NCBI RefSeq assembly: GCF_014204525.1
Contig: NZ_JACHLP010000003.1
Location: 1 to 64,000, forward strand
DNA from: Roseateles oligotrophus
GTDB lineage: Bacteria; Pseudomonadota; Gammaproteobacteria; Burkholderiales; Burkholderiaceae_C
Direction: 5' to 3'
Length of the DNA stretch: 64,000 nt
Of this stretch, positions 9,630-17,072 are shown in pieces (position 1 is the first letter of the stretch; each line of letters begins with the position of its first letter). The notes beneath the pieces are model-generated. The model saw nothing but the letters and a program-made list of their open reading frames with translations. It was not told where the DNA came from and ran no database searches. Position numbers and translations under genes: made by a program.

Positions 9630-10640
9630 TCAATGCGTCTTGGTGACCTTGGCCAGATGGGGCGGCTGATCGGGGTTGCGGCCGCGCGCGCGGGCCAGGG
9701 CCTCGACCATGGGGTAGAAGCTCTGCACGACGGCGATGGCGTCCAGGTCCTCATTGCCGGTGCAGGCCAGGGGCAGCTCGGCACCGGGCGTGCCGGCCGG
9801 TGCAGCCAGCAGCACGCGGGCGCCACGGCCACGCATCTCCTCGGCCAGGGCCAGCAGGCCGGCCTGGGCCGGGCCACGCGGCGCGAACACCAGCATGGGG
9901 TAGCCCTCCTCGATCAAGGCCATGGGGCCATGCTTGACCTCGGCGCCCGAGAAGGCCTCGGCCTGGATGCCGCAGGTCTCCTTGAACTTCAGCGCCGCTT
10001 CCTGGGCGATCGCCAGGCCGGTGCCGCGGCCGATCACGAACAGGCGGTTGGCCGGGGCCAGCACGTCCACGGCCACGTCCCAGCGCTGGGCCGCGGCCTG
10101 GCTCAGGGCGTCGGGCAGTTGCTGCAGGGCGGCTTGCAGGTCTTCGTCCTCCCCCCAGGCGGCCACCACACGGGCGCCGGCCACCAGCTGGGCGATATAG
10201 CTCTTGGTTGCCGCCACGCTGGTCTCGGGCCCGGCGTGCAGCGGGAAGACGTATTGCGCCGCCTCGGCCAGGGGCGAGCCCTCGGCATTCACAAAGGCCA
10301 CGGTGCGGGCTCCGCCGGCACGGAAGAACTGGGTCGGCGCCACCAGGTCCGGGCTCTGGCCGGACTGCGAGAAGGCCAGGGACACCAGACCCTCGCAGGC
10401 GATCTTGCTTTGATACAGCGTCACCAGGGACATGGGCAGAGAGGTGACCAGACGGCCCATGCGGGCCATCATCAGATAGGCCATGTAGTGGGCGGCGTGG
10501 TCGGAGCTGCCGCGGGCCACGGTCAGCAGCGAGGTGGGCGGCTGCTCGCGCAGGGCGGCGCCCAATTCGGCATAGGCCGATTGGTCGGCGGCCAGCTGGC
10601 GCGCCACCACATCGGGGGCGCTGAGGGCTTCGGCCAGCAT
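9630..10640 (-). CDS. nagB-II: Glucosamine-6-phosphate deaminase, SIS type (NagB-II)
   Basis: Tandem SIS-domain protein of 336 residues, like the isomerase half of GlmS, converting glucosamine-6-phosphate to fructose-6-phosphate and ammonia. The first SIS motif is LLTVARGSSDHAAHYMAYL and the second LFVIGRGTGLAIAQEAALKFKE. The C-terminal HLAKVTKTH resembles the GlmS tail. No glutaminase domain is present, which fits a deaminase rather than a synthase. The start is ambiguous: ATG at 10640, or TTG at 10682, which overlaps the nagA end by 14 nt and has AGGAG 6 bp upstream, giving 350 residues. It completes the NagK-NagA-NagB route encoded by its neighbours. Confidence 0.9.
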   Translation of the reverse strand: MLAEALSAPDVVARQLAADQSAYAELGAALREQPPTSLLTVARGSSDHAAHYMAYLMMARMGRLVTSLPMSLVTLYQSKIACEGLVSLAFSQSGQSPDLVAPTQFFRAGGARTVAFVNAEGSPLAEAAQYVFPLHAGPETSVAATKSYIAQLVAGARVVAAWGEDEDLQAALQQLPDALSQAAAQRWDVAVDVLAPANRLFVIGRGTGLAIAQEAALKFKETCGIQAEAFSGAEVKHGPMALIEEGYPMLVFAPRGPAQAGLLALAEEMRGRGARVLLAAPAGTPGAELPLACTGNEDLDAIAVVQSFYPMVEALARARGRNPDQPPHLAKVTKTH

Positions 10641-10668
10641 GCGCGTCTTCAAATTCGCCAACGAGGAA

Positions 10669-11799
10669 TCAGGCAAGGTCAATTTCTTCTCCTTCAACAA
10701 GCACCCGCTGCAACTGCAGCTCACGGTCCAAGACCACCAAATCAGCCCAAGCACCGACCGTCAACTGACCCCGATCACTCAAACCCATGTATTCCGCCGC
10801 GTTGCTGGAGACGCGCCGCGAGGCGTCTGCGATCTCCAGCCCCAGGCCGACCAGATTGCGCAAGGCCTGGTCCATCGTCAGCGTGCTGCCCGCCAGCGTG
10901 CCGTCGGGCAGGCGCACGCCACCCATGCACTTGGTGACGGTGTGGCGGCCCAGCTTGTAGTCGCCGTCCGGCTGGCCGGCCGCGGCCGTCGAGTCGGTGA
11001 CGCAGAACATGCAGGGAATGGCCCGCAAGGCCACGCGGATGGCGCCCGGGTGCACATGCAGCAGGTCCGGAATGATCTCGGCATAACGCGCATGGGCCAG
11101 GGCGGCGCCCACCATGCCGGGCTCGCGATGGTGCAGGCCGGTCATGGCATTGAACAAATGGGTGAAGCCTTGGGCACCATGGGCCAGGGCGGCCACGCCG
11201 TCCTCGTACGTGCCCAGAGTGTGGCCGATCTGCACCTGGTAGCCGGCCGCGCGCAGCTCGGTGATCAGCGCAAGATTGCCCGGCAGCTCGGGCGCCAGCG
11301 TGATCAGCTTGATGGGGGCCAGGGCATTGAGCTCGCTAACCTCCTGCATGGCCGCGGGCTTGGCGAAGTCGGGCTGCGCGCCCAGCTTGCCGGGGTTGAT
11401 GTAAGGGCCTTCCAGATGCACGCCCAGCACGCGCGCACCTTGGCGGTCGCGCTCGCGGCAGACGGGGCCCAGGGCGGCCAGGGCGCTGCGGATCTCGTCC
11501 ATCGGCGCCGTCATCGTGGTGGCCAACATCGAGGTGGTGCCGTGGCGCACATGCAGCTTGGAGATCTCGCGGGCGGCCTCACCGCCTTCCATGGTGTCGT
11601 GACCGCCGCCGCCGTGCACATGCACGTCGATGAAGCCGGGCAGCACGATGGGCAGGGCCGGCTGATCATGCCTGACCTGGGCTTCCGACACCGGCTCGCC
11701 GCTGATGGCTGTGATGCGCCCTGCGCTTTGGCTGAGGCGTCCGCGTACAAAGCCTTGCGGCGTCAGCACATAGCCATCAATGTGTTGGAAATCCCCCAT
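10669..11799 (-). CDS. nagA: N-acetylglucosamine-6-phosphate deacetylase
   Basis: Cytoplasmic amidohydrolase-fold enzyme of 376 residues, the usual NagA length. It deacetylates GlcNAc-6-phosphate. The metal-site motif DVHVHGGGGHDTMEG lies around residues 56-70, IGHTLGTY and THLFNAMTGLHHREPG supply further ligands, and the catalytic Asp lies in CVTDSTAAAGQPDG. The start is supported by GC-rich purine sequence upstream and by the normal N-terminus. It begins 25 bp after nagQ and its end overlaps a possible TTG start of the deaminase gene. Confidence 0.96.
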   Translation of the reverse strand: MGDFQHIDGYVLTPQGFVRGRLSQSAGRITAISGEPVSEAQVRHDQPALPIVLPGFIDVHVHGGGGHDTMEGGEAAREISKLHVRHGTTSMLATTMTAPMDEIRSALAALGPVCRERDRQGARVLGVHLEGPYINPGKLGAQPDFAKPAAMQEVSELNALAPIKLITLAPELPGNLALITELRAAGYQVQIGHTLGTYEDGVAALAHGAQGFTHLFNAMTGLHHREPGMVGAALAHARYAEIIPDLLHVHPGAIRVALRAIPCMFCVTDSTAAAGQPDGDYKLGRHTVTKCMGGVRLPDGTLAGSTLTMDQALRNLVGLGLEIADASRRVSSNAAEYMGLSDRGQLTVGAWADLVVLDRELQLQRVLVEGEEIDLA

Positions 11800-11824
11800 C
11801 CCTGCCCTGCTCCTCTTGTCTTGT

Positions 11825-12556
11825 TCAGTCTTCGCGCCGCATCTCGGCGACGAAGTCGTAGTAATCGCTGCGGCAATAGGAATGCGTCAGCTCCACCGCA
11901 TGACCCGATTCCAGATAGCCCACCCGGGTGATGAACAGCACCGCCTGCCCCACCGGCACCTCCAGCAAGCCGGCCAGCTTGGCATCGGCATTGATGGCGC
12001 GGATGTGTTGCAGCGCGCGCACCGGCGCGCCACCCAGGGTTTGCAGATGCTCGTAAAGCGAGGCCTCGACGGCCTGCGGATCGGGCAGCACCGCCTCGGG
12101 CAGCACGCTGACCTCGTAAGCCATCACCACCGTGTCGGCCAGGCGCAGGCGCTCCAGGCGCGCCACGCGGCCGCCGGTGGAGAGGCCCAGGCTCAGCTGC
12201 TCATCGGGCGCGGCCGGCGTGAAGCCGCGGGCCAGCCAGCGCGAGCTGGGGCGGAAACCCCGCTGCTGCAACTCTTCCGAGAAGCTGGTCAGGCGCGACA
12301 GCGGCTGCTCCAGCTTGGGCGCGATGTAATTGCCCGAACCGCGCTTGCGCACAATCATGCCCTGCTCGACCAGACGGTCTATGGCCTTGCGCGCGGTCAC
12401 GCGCGAGATCTCCAGTTGCTCCGACAGCACCCGCTCCGAAGGCAGGGCCTCGTCGGCCAGGAACAGGCCCTCACGGATGGCCTGGGCCAGCTTTTGCGCC
12501 AGCTGCATGTACAGCGGCGAGGCGGCTTCGTGGTCCGGCTTGAATTTGAATGGCAT
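11825..12556 (-). CDS. nagQ: GntR/HutC-family regulator of the nag genes (NagQ-like)
   Basis: A 243-residue repressor with an N-terminal winged helix (residues about 10-75; LPSERVLSEQLEISRVTARKA is the HTH core) and a C-terminal UTRA effector domain, the HutC subfamily architecture. Family members in GlcNAc clusters sense GlcNAc-6-phosphate or glucosamine-6-phosphate. ATG 12556 was preferred; a TTG at 12565 overlaps the nagK stop. It is encoded within the operon it probably controls. The tandem TGGT boxes at 1301, 1520, 13502, 13606 and perhaps 47486 are its likely operators (inference). Confidence 0.9.
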   Translation of the reverse strand: MPFKFKPDHEAASPLYMQLAQKLAQAIREGLFLADEALPSERVLSEQLEISRVTARKAIDRLVEQGMIVRKRGSGNYIAPKLEQPLSRLTSFSEELQQRGFRPSSRWLARGFTPAAPDEQLSLGLSTGGRVARLERLRLADTVVMAYEVSVLPEAVLPDPQAVEASLYEHLQTLGGAPVRALQHIRAINADAKLAGLLEVPVGQAVLFITRVGYLESGHAVELTHSYCRSDYYDFVAEMRRED

Positions 12557-12561
12557 GGCGG

Positions 12562-13497
12562 TCAATTTCCCAATCGTTGGAGGACGCTGCGAATCAGATG
12601 CAGCGCGCCGTCGGCGGAATCACCCTGGGGCGAAACGCAACGGCCGGCCATGGTGCCTGAGAAATTGGGAGCCAGACGCAGGGCGATGCTGCCGCACAAG
12701 GCCAGGGGCAGCTCGGCCGCCGGGTCCAGCGCCAGCGCCAGCCGCTCCAGCTCGGCCACCGCCTCTTGCACAAAGCCGACCGCCACCGGGTCGATGTTGT
12801 CGCCCTCGGCATGGTCGAACACCAGCCGGGCCAGGCTGGCATAAGCATGCTGACCGGCCTGGGCACACCAGGCCAGGATGGGCTCGCGCTCCGCGCCCAC
12901 GACCGCAAACACCGCGCGGGCCAGCGGGCCCACCGGCACCCGGCCGTCCTGCGCCTGATGGGCGTGGCGCATGGCCTTCAGGCCCAGCCAGGCACCGCTG
13001 CCTTCGTCGCCACAAATCCAGCCCCAGCCGCTGATGCAGGCGCGCGAGCCGTCGCGGCGCAAAACCTCGCCCACCGTGCCGGTACCGGCCGCCACCACGG
13101 CGCCGGGCCGGCCGCCATGGGCGCCCAGGACGGTGGTGAAACCGTCGCCATCCAGCGCCAGCAAGGCAAAGCCGGGCTGCAAGGCCAGAAAAGCCTCGAC
13201 CTGGGCGGGCACGCTGGCCCCGGACAAACCCAGGCCGATGGCGCAGTGCGACCAGTCCAGTGCCTCCACCCCGGCCAGCGCCTGCGCCTGGCGCGCGGCC
13301 AGCACAATATGGGCCCAGGCCTGCTCGGCCCCCTGCCCCAGGGCGGACGGCCCGGCCTCACCCTGGCCGAGGATGCGGCCGCTCAGATCGCTGAGCCGCA
13401 CCCGTGTCCCGGTGCCGCCGCCATCAACGCCCAAGAAAAAGCGCACCGAGGCCTTGGCAGATTCCGCACCGAGTGGACAAAGAGTGGTCGTATTCAT
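12562..13497 (-). CDS. nagK: N-acetylglucosamine kinase, BadF/BadG ATPase family
   Basis: ASKHA-fold kinase of 311 residues that should phosphorylate imported GlcNAc at C6. The phosphate-1 motif FFLGVDGGGTGTRVRLSD lies near the N-terminus and the adenosine-side glycine motif AAGTGTVGEVLRR around residue 135. GWGWICGDEGSGAWLG is typical of the family. The ATG at 13497 has no ribosome-binding site, and the likely -10 lies only 10 bp upstream, so the message would be leaderless. A GTG at 13446 with AAGG 5 bp upstream would start right at the kinase domain (294 residues) and may be the true start. First gene of the operon. Confidence 0.88.
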   Translation of the reverse strand: MNTTTLCPLGAESAKASVRFFLGVDGGGTGTRVRLSDLSGRILGQGEAGPSALGQGAEQAWAHIVLAARQAQALAGVEALDWSHCAIGLGLSGASVPAQVEAFLALQPGFALLALDGDGFTTVLGAHGGRPGAVVAAGTGTVGEVLRRDGSRACISGWGWICGDEGSGAWLGLKAMRHAHQAQDGRVPVGPLARAVFAVVGAEREPILAWCAQAGQHAYASLARLVFDHAEGDNIDPVAVGFVQEAVAELERLALALDPAAELPLALCGSIALRLAPNFSGTMAGRCVSPQGDSADGALHLIRSVLQRLGN

Positions 13498-13501
13498 ATT
13501 A

Positions 13502-13519
13502 ATACCAGTCTAGTACCAA
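13502..13519 (-). promoter_or_regulatory. Tandem TGGT box overlapping the nagK promoter
   Basis: Minus-strand TTGGTAC, four bases, CTGGTAT; half-sites 11 bp apart. It overlaps the spacer and -10 of the candidate nagK promoter and ends 5 bp before the ATG, an ideal repressor position. Confidence 0.65.
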
Positions 13520-13536
13520 ATTAAAGCCGCCGTCAA
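13507..13536 (-). promoter_or_regulatory. Candidate promoter of the nag operon
   Basis: On the minus strand, TTGACG (13531-13536) and TAGACT (13507-13512) are separated by 18 bp. Transcription would start around 13500, almost at the first nagK ATG. Confidence 0.5.
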
Positions 13537-13605
13537 TGCGGGTTCTACCCTTGTTGCACATTCATTGCAGCCCGATTAAGTGACAAAGACGAGCCCGGAA
13601 CGGCC

Positions 13606-13623
13606 ATACCAATTTAGAACCAA
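13606..13623 (-). promoter_or_regulatory. Second tandem TGGT box upstream of nagK
   Basis: Minus-strand TTGGTTC, four bases, TTGGTAT; half-sites 11 bp apart, 104 bp upstream of the first box. A pair of boxes this far apart could allow looping; the receptor gene also has a second, distal box. Confidence 0.55.
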
Positions 13624-13759
13624 GATGGCAATCCCAGGCCAACCCTAGGCCGGGGTTTCGCAGTCCGATTGAAGACCTTTTGTGCGGCACGCAATGTCCA
13701 CAAGGCTCAGGCCGCACAGAGGCGGCTATCCTTGCGCCAACCCCTGGAGCCCCTAGACC

Positions 13760-14782
13760 GTGAATTTCCTCGCCGCATCCGACGCCGGCGCCGCGCTGCT
13801 GCGGCGCCTCAACCATCTGGCCGAACGCCATCCGCAGATTGCGTTGCAGTGCCTGCAAACGCTGGAACAGCGTTGCCGCGCCGCGGGCAATCTGCCTGCG
13901 GCACTGGATGCACTCTATGCCCGCTTCTATCTGCTGGAGCATCGCGGGCGGGCGCTGGACTTGCAGCACGCGCTGCGCGCGGCCCTGCTGGAGTCCGCCG
14001 GCCTGGCCCTGCAGGCAGCCCGCATCCACGAGGCCCTGGGCCGCCTGGCCTATCAGCAGGGCGAATACGCCGAGGCCGCGGAGCGCTGGGCCCAGGCCAT
14101 CACCCTGAGCCAGCAGACCGGCGATGTCTGGCTGAGCGTGGCCGCGCGCATCGGCAAGGGCCAGATCCACTACGCCATGGGCGCCTGGGCGCAGGGCCGC
14201 GAGCTGCACCGCGAGGCCGCCACGCTGCTAGGCCCGCTGCAGGACAGCTATCTGGCCGCCAAGCTGGCCCTCAATATCGGCGTAGGCTATTTCGAGACGC
14301 AGCAGCACGATGACGCCGAGCGTTATTTCAGCCACGGCCTGGCCGCGGCGCGCAGCGGCAAGCATCGCGAATACGAGGCGGAAGCGCATTGGCATCTGGC
14401 CCGCGCCGCCCTGGTGCGCGGCCGCCTGGACTGGGCCACGACGGACTGCCGCATCGCCCTGAACATCGCCGGCAAGCTGGGCCATAGCTGGCTGGAAAGC
14501 GTGGCCAGCCAGACCTGGACCGAGATCGCCCTGGCCCGCGGCGATGTGGCCGGCGCCATCCTCAGCAGCCAGCACAGCCTGGCGCTGGCCCGCCGCATCC
14601 ACTCACGCCCGCAGGAGGGCCAGGCCCATCTGCAGCTGGCGCGCATGCTGGAGCGCCAAGGCGATCTGGCCGCCGCCCTGAGCCATCTGTGGCAGCACCT
14701 GGCCCTGCGCAATGAGCTGGACCGCCTGGGCAGCAGCGCCCTGCCCCAGCGGCTCGGCGAGGCTCAGGCAATCGCCGGATAG
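13760..14782 (+). CDS. Tetratricopeptide-repeat protein of unknown role
   Basis: A 340-residue, all-helical, Ala/Leu/Arg-rich protein made of TPR-like units; examples are EALGRLAYQQGEYAEAAERWAQAITL and AKLALNIGVGYFETQQHDDAERYFSHGL. No signal peptide or catalytic domain is seen. In related bacteria such TPR blocks often precede a GGDEF or kinase domain, but here the reading frame ends after the repeats. The start is GTG (13760). The 3' end overlaps the convergent map gene by 19 bp. It diverges from the nag operon. Function unknown; probably a protein-protein interaction scaffold. Confidence 0.75.
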   Translation: MNFLAASDAGAALLRRLNHLAERHPQIALQCLQTLEQRCRAAGNLPAALDALYARFYLLEHRGRALDLQHALRAALLESAGLALQAARIHEALGRLAYQQGEYAEAAERWAQAITLSQQTGDVWLSVAARIGKGQIHYAMGAWAQGRELHREAATLLGPLQDSYLAAKLALNIGVGYFETQQHDDAERYFSHGLAAARSGKHREYEAEAHWHLARAALVRGRLDWATTDCRIALNIAGKLGHSWLESVASQTWTEIALARGDVAGAILSSQHSLALARRIHSRPQEGQAHLQLARMLERQGDLAAALSHLWQHLALRNELDRLGSSALPQRLGEAQAIAG

Positions 14783-15567
14783 CTCCCCGTACCGTCGGGC
14801 CAGGGCGTCAGCACCTCGAAGCCCGCAGGGGTCACCAACACCATATGCTCCCACTGGGCCGACAGGGAATGGTCGCGGGTCACCACCGTCCAGCCGTCGG
14901 CCAGATCCTTGATGTCGCGCTTGCCGGCATTGATCATGGGTTCGATGGTGAAGATCATGCCCGCCTCCAGACGCAGGCCCTCGCCACGCTTGCCGTAGTG
15001 GAAGACATGGGGCTCGTCGTGGTAAATCGTGCCGATGCCATGGCCGCCGTACTCGCGCACCACGCTGAAGCCCTCCCGGTGCGCCACGCTCTGGATCGCG
15101 TGGCCCACATCGCCCAGGGTGGCGCCGGGCTTGACCGCGCGTATGCCCGCCACCATGGCCTCGTAACAGCTGTTCACCAGGCGCCGCGCCAAGGTGCTGG
15201 GCTCGCCGACAAAATACATGCGGCTGGTATCGCCGAACCAGCCGTCCTTGATGATGGCCACGTCCAGATTGACGATATCGCCCTTCTTCAGAATCTTGGC
15301 CGCCGTCGGGATGCCGTGGCAGACCACATGGTTGACCGAGGCGCACAAGGTCTTGGTATAGCCGTGGTAGCCGATATTGGCCGGCGTCACGCCCAGGTCC
15401 TTGATGATGAACTCGCGGCAGATATCGTCCAGCGCCTCGGTGCTGACCCCGGGCTGGACATGGGGCGCGATCATCTCCAGCACACGGGCGGCCAGCTGGC
15501 CGGCCTCGCGGGCTTTGACGATCTCTTCGGGGCTGCGGAGGGCGACCTTGCGTTTGCTGCTGCTCAT
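14764..15567 (-). CDS. map: Methionine aminopeptidase, type I
   Basis: Removes the initiator methionine from nascent proteins; 267 residues, the normal type I length. The dinuclear metal ligands are visible in LDVAIIKDGWFGDTSRMY (two Asp), GGHGIGTIYHDEPHV (His), FTIEPMI (Glu) and WEHMVLV (Glu). NHVVCHGIP carries the substrate-side His. The start MSSSKRKVAL was chosen at 15567; upstream frame-open sequence belongs to the PepSY gene. This may be an extra MetAP copy, since the canonical map usually neighbours rpsB. It follows the PepSY gene by about 30 bp. Confidence 0.95.
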   Translation of the reverse strand: MSSSKRKVALRSPEEIVKAREAGQLAARVLEMIAPHVQPGVSTEALDDICREFIIKDLGVTPANIGYHGYTKTLCASVNHVVCHGIPTAAKILKKGDIVNLDVAIIKDGWFGDTSRMYFVGEPSTLARRLVNSCYEAMVAGIRAVKPGATLGDVGHAIQSVAHREGFSVVREYGGHGIGTIYHDEPHVFHYGKRGEGLRLEAGMIFTIEPMINAGKRDIKDLADGWTVVTRDHSLSAQWEHMVLVTPAGFEVLTPWPDGTGSYPAIA

Positions 15568-15596
15568 GGTTTGCGGATCTGGTTGATGGCGTATTT

Positions 15597-17072
15597 TCAC
15601 CCATGCCGCATCCGCAGCCGCCGCCAACCCAGCCAGACCCCGCTGAGGCAAAGCGCCAGGCCGGCCAAACCAAAACCCAGCATCCAGCCATCCCACAGCG
15701 GCCGCAAGGCCAGCAGCTGGGGCAGATCGAAGCTGTGCAAAAAGGCGAACAGCCAGCGCTCCAATCTTTGCCGGCTGTTGCTGGTTTGCAGCAGGGCGCC
15801 GCTGGCCGGGTCCAGCACCACCCAATGCGCTTGGGCATCGTCAAACACCAGGCGCAAGGCCGGCAGCGGGCGCTCGCGCTGGCCCGTCATGGTATGGGGC
15901 TCGCGCGCGTAGTAGTAGGCGTCATAACTGCGCAGCCACTCGCGCCCCTGAATGCGCGCCTGCGGCAGCATGGGCGCGGCGGCGGCGACCAAGGCCGCTT
16001 CATCCAGGGCCTGCAGCGGCCGGGCCTGGGCGTCCAGCAGCATGCCGCCGGCCGGGCTCTGCGCCCACACATACTGCCGGCCACCCACCCGCCGCCATTC
16101 CAGCGTGCGGGCCGCAAAGCCCCGCTCGGCCAGGGTCGCCAGCACCGCCTCGGCCGAAGGCCCGGCCTGTGCTTGCAAAAGCCCACCGGCATAAGCCCGG
16201 CTATCCAGCTTGGGGCCCCCGGCCTCAAACACCCGCCAGGGGTTCAGCGAAAGCAGGCCGCTCAACACCCAGGTTAGCGCCAGTAAACCGCCCACCAGCC
16301 CCAGCACATGATGCCAACGCGCCAGCGGCGCGCGGTAGGGCGAGCGCGAGCCGCTCTTGTAGCGCCCCTTGAAGCGCCAGCGCCAGATGCCCACGGTCAG
16401 CCCGCTCAGCCCCAGCACGCAGCCGGCCAGCGACAGCGCGATGACGATGTCCGTCCACCAAGCCCCCAGGGCTCCGCCGCGGAAGATGTAGAGCCAGTGC
16501 AACCAGGCGCCCAGCCAGCCCCAAGTTCGCTCGGTGATGCTGGCGTCGCGTACCACCTCGCCGCTGACGGCGCTGACATACAGCCAGTTGTGCGCCGCGT
16601 CCGCCACGGCGACCCGGTGCAGGGGCCGATAGGCGTCGAGGGCGCGCGAATGGGTCCAGGCGTCCTCCTGCACCGGGCCCAGGCTTTGGCCGTCCACGCC
16701 CGCGGCGAAATGGCGGGCCGCGGCCACGGCCTCATCCTCGCTAACGGACGAAATCCGTTGACCCGTCAAGGCATCCACCGCCACCAGGGTCTTGCGGCCA
16801 TCACCAAAGAAGTAGCGCGGCTGGCCGGCCACGCTGGCCAGCCGCCATTGCCGGGGCTCGTGCAGGCCCGAGGCTTGCAAGGCCTGCTTCAGCGGCACAC
16901 AGCAGCCCTGCGTGGGCAGGGGCGCCAGCCCGCGCAACTGCTCGGCCGGCGTCAGCTTGGGGTAACCCACATAAAGCATCACCAGGCCCGAGACAAACCA
17001 CAGCGCCATCACCAGGCACAGGGCAATGCCGGCCCAGCGGTGCAGCAGATAAAGCCAGCGGCGCGCGCTCAT
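15597..17072 (-). CDS. PepSY-domain inner-membrane protein
   Basis: Inner-membrane protein of 491 residues with about four to five TM helices in the PepSY_TM layout: an N-terminal helix (RWLYLLHRWAGIALCLVMALWFVSGLVMLYVGYP), a periplasmic stretch, WLHWLYIFRGG, a central pair of helices, and a C-terminal helix ending GVWLGWRRLRMRHG. Such proteins accompany siderophore receptors and are thought to help iron release or reduction at the inner membrane. Its ATG overlaps the stop of the receptor gene (ATGA), a strong sign of translational coupling. Confidence 0.87.
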   Translation of the reverse strand: MSARRWLYLLHRWAGIALCLVMALWFVSGLVMLYVGYPKLTPAEQLRGLAPLPTQGCCVPLKQALQASGLHEPRQWRLASVAGQPRYFFGDGRKTLVAVDALTGQRISSVSEDEAVAAARHFAAGVDGQSLGPVQEDAWTHSRALDAYRPLHRVAVADAAHNWLYVSAVSGEVVRDASITERTWGWLGAWLHWLYIFRGGALGAWWTDIVIALSLAGCVLGLSGLTVGIWRWRFKGRYKSGSRSPYRAPLARWHHVLGLVGGLLALTWVLSGLLSLNPWRVFEAGGPKLDSRAYAGGLLQAQAGPSAEAVLATLAERGFAARTLEWRRVGGRQYVWAQSPAGGMLLDAQARPLQALDEAALVAAAAPMLPQARIQGREWLRSYDAYYYAREPHTMTGQRERPLPALRLVFDDAQAHWVVLDPASGALLQTSNSRQRLERWLFAFLHSFDLPQLLALRPLWDGWMLGFGLAGLALCLSGVWLGWRRLRMRHG

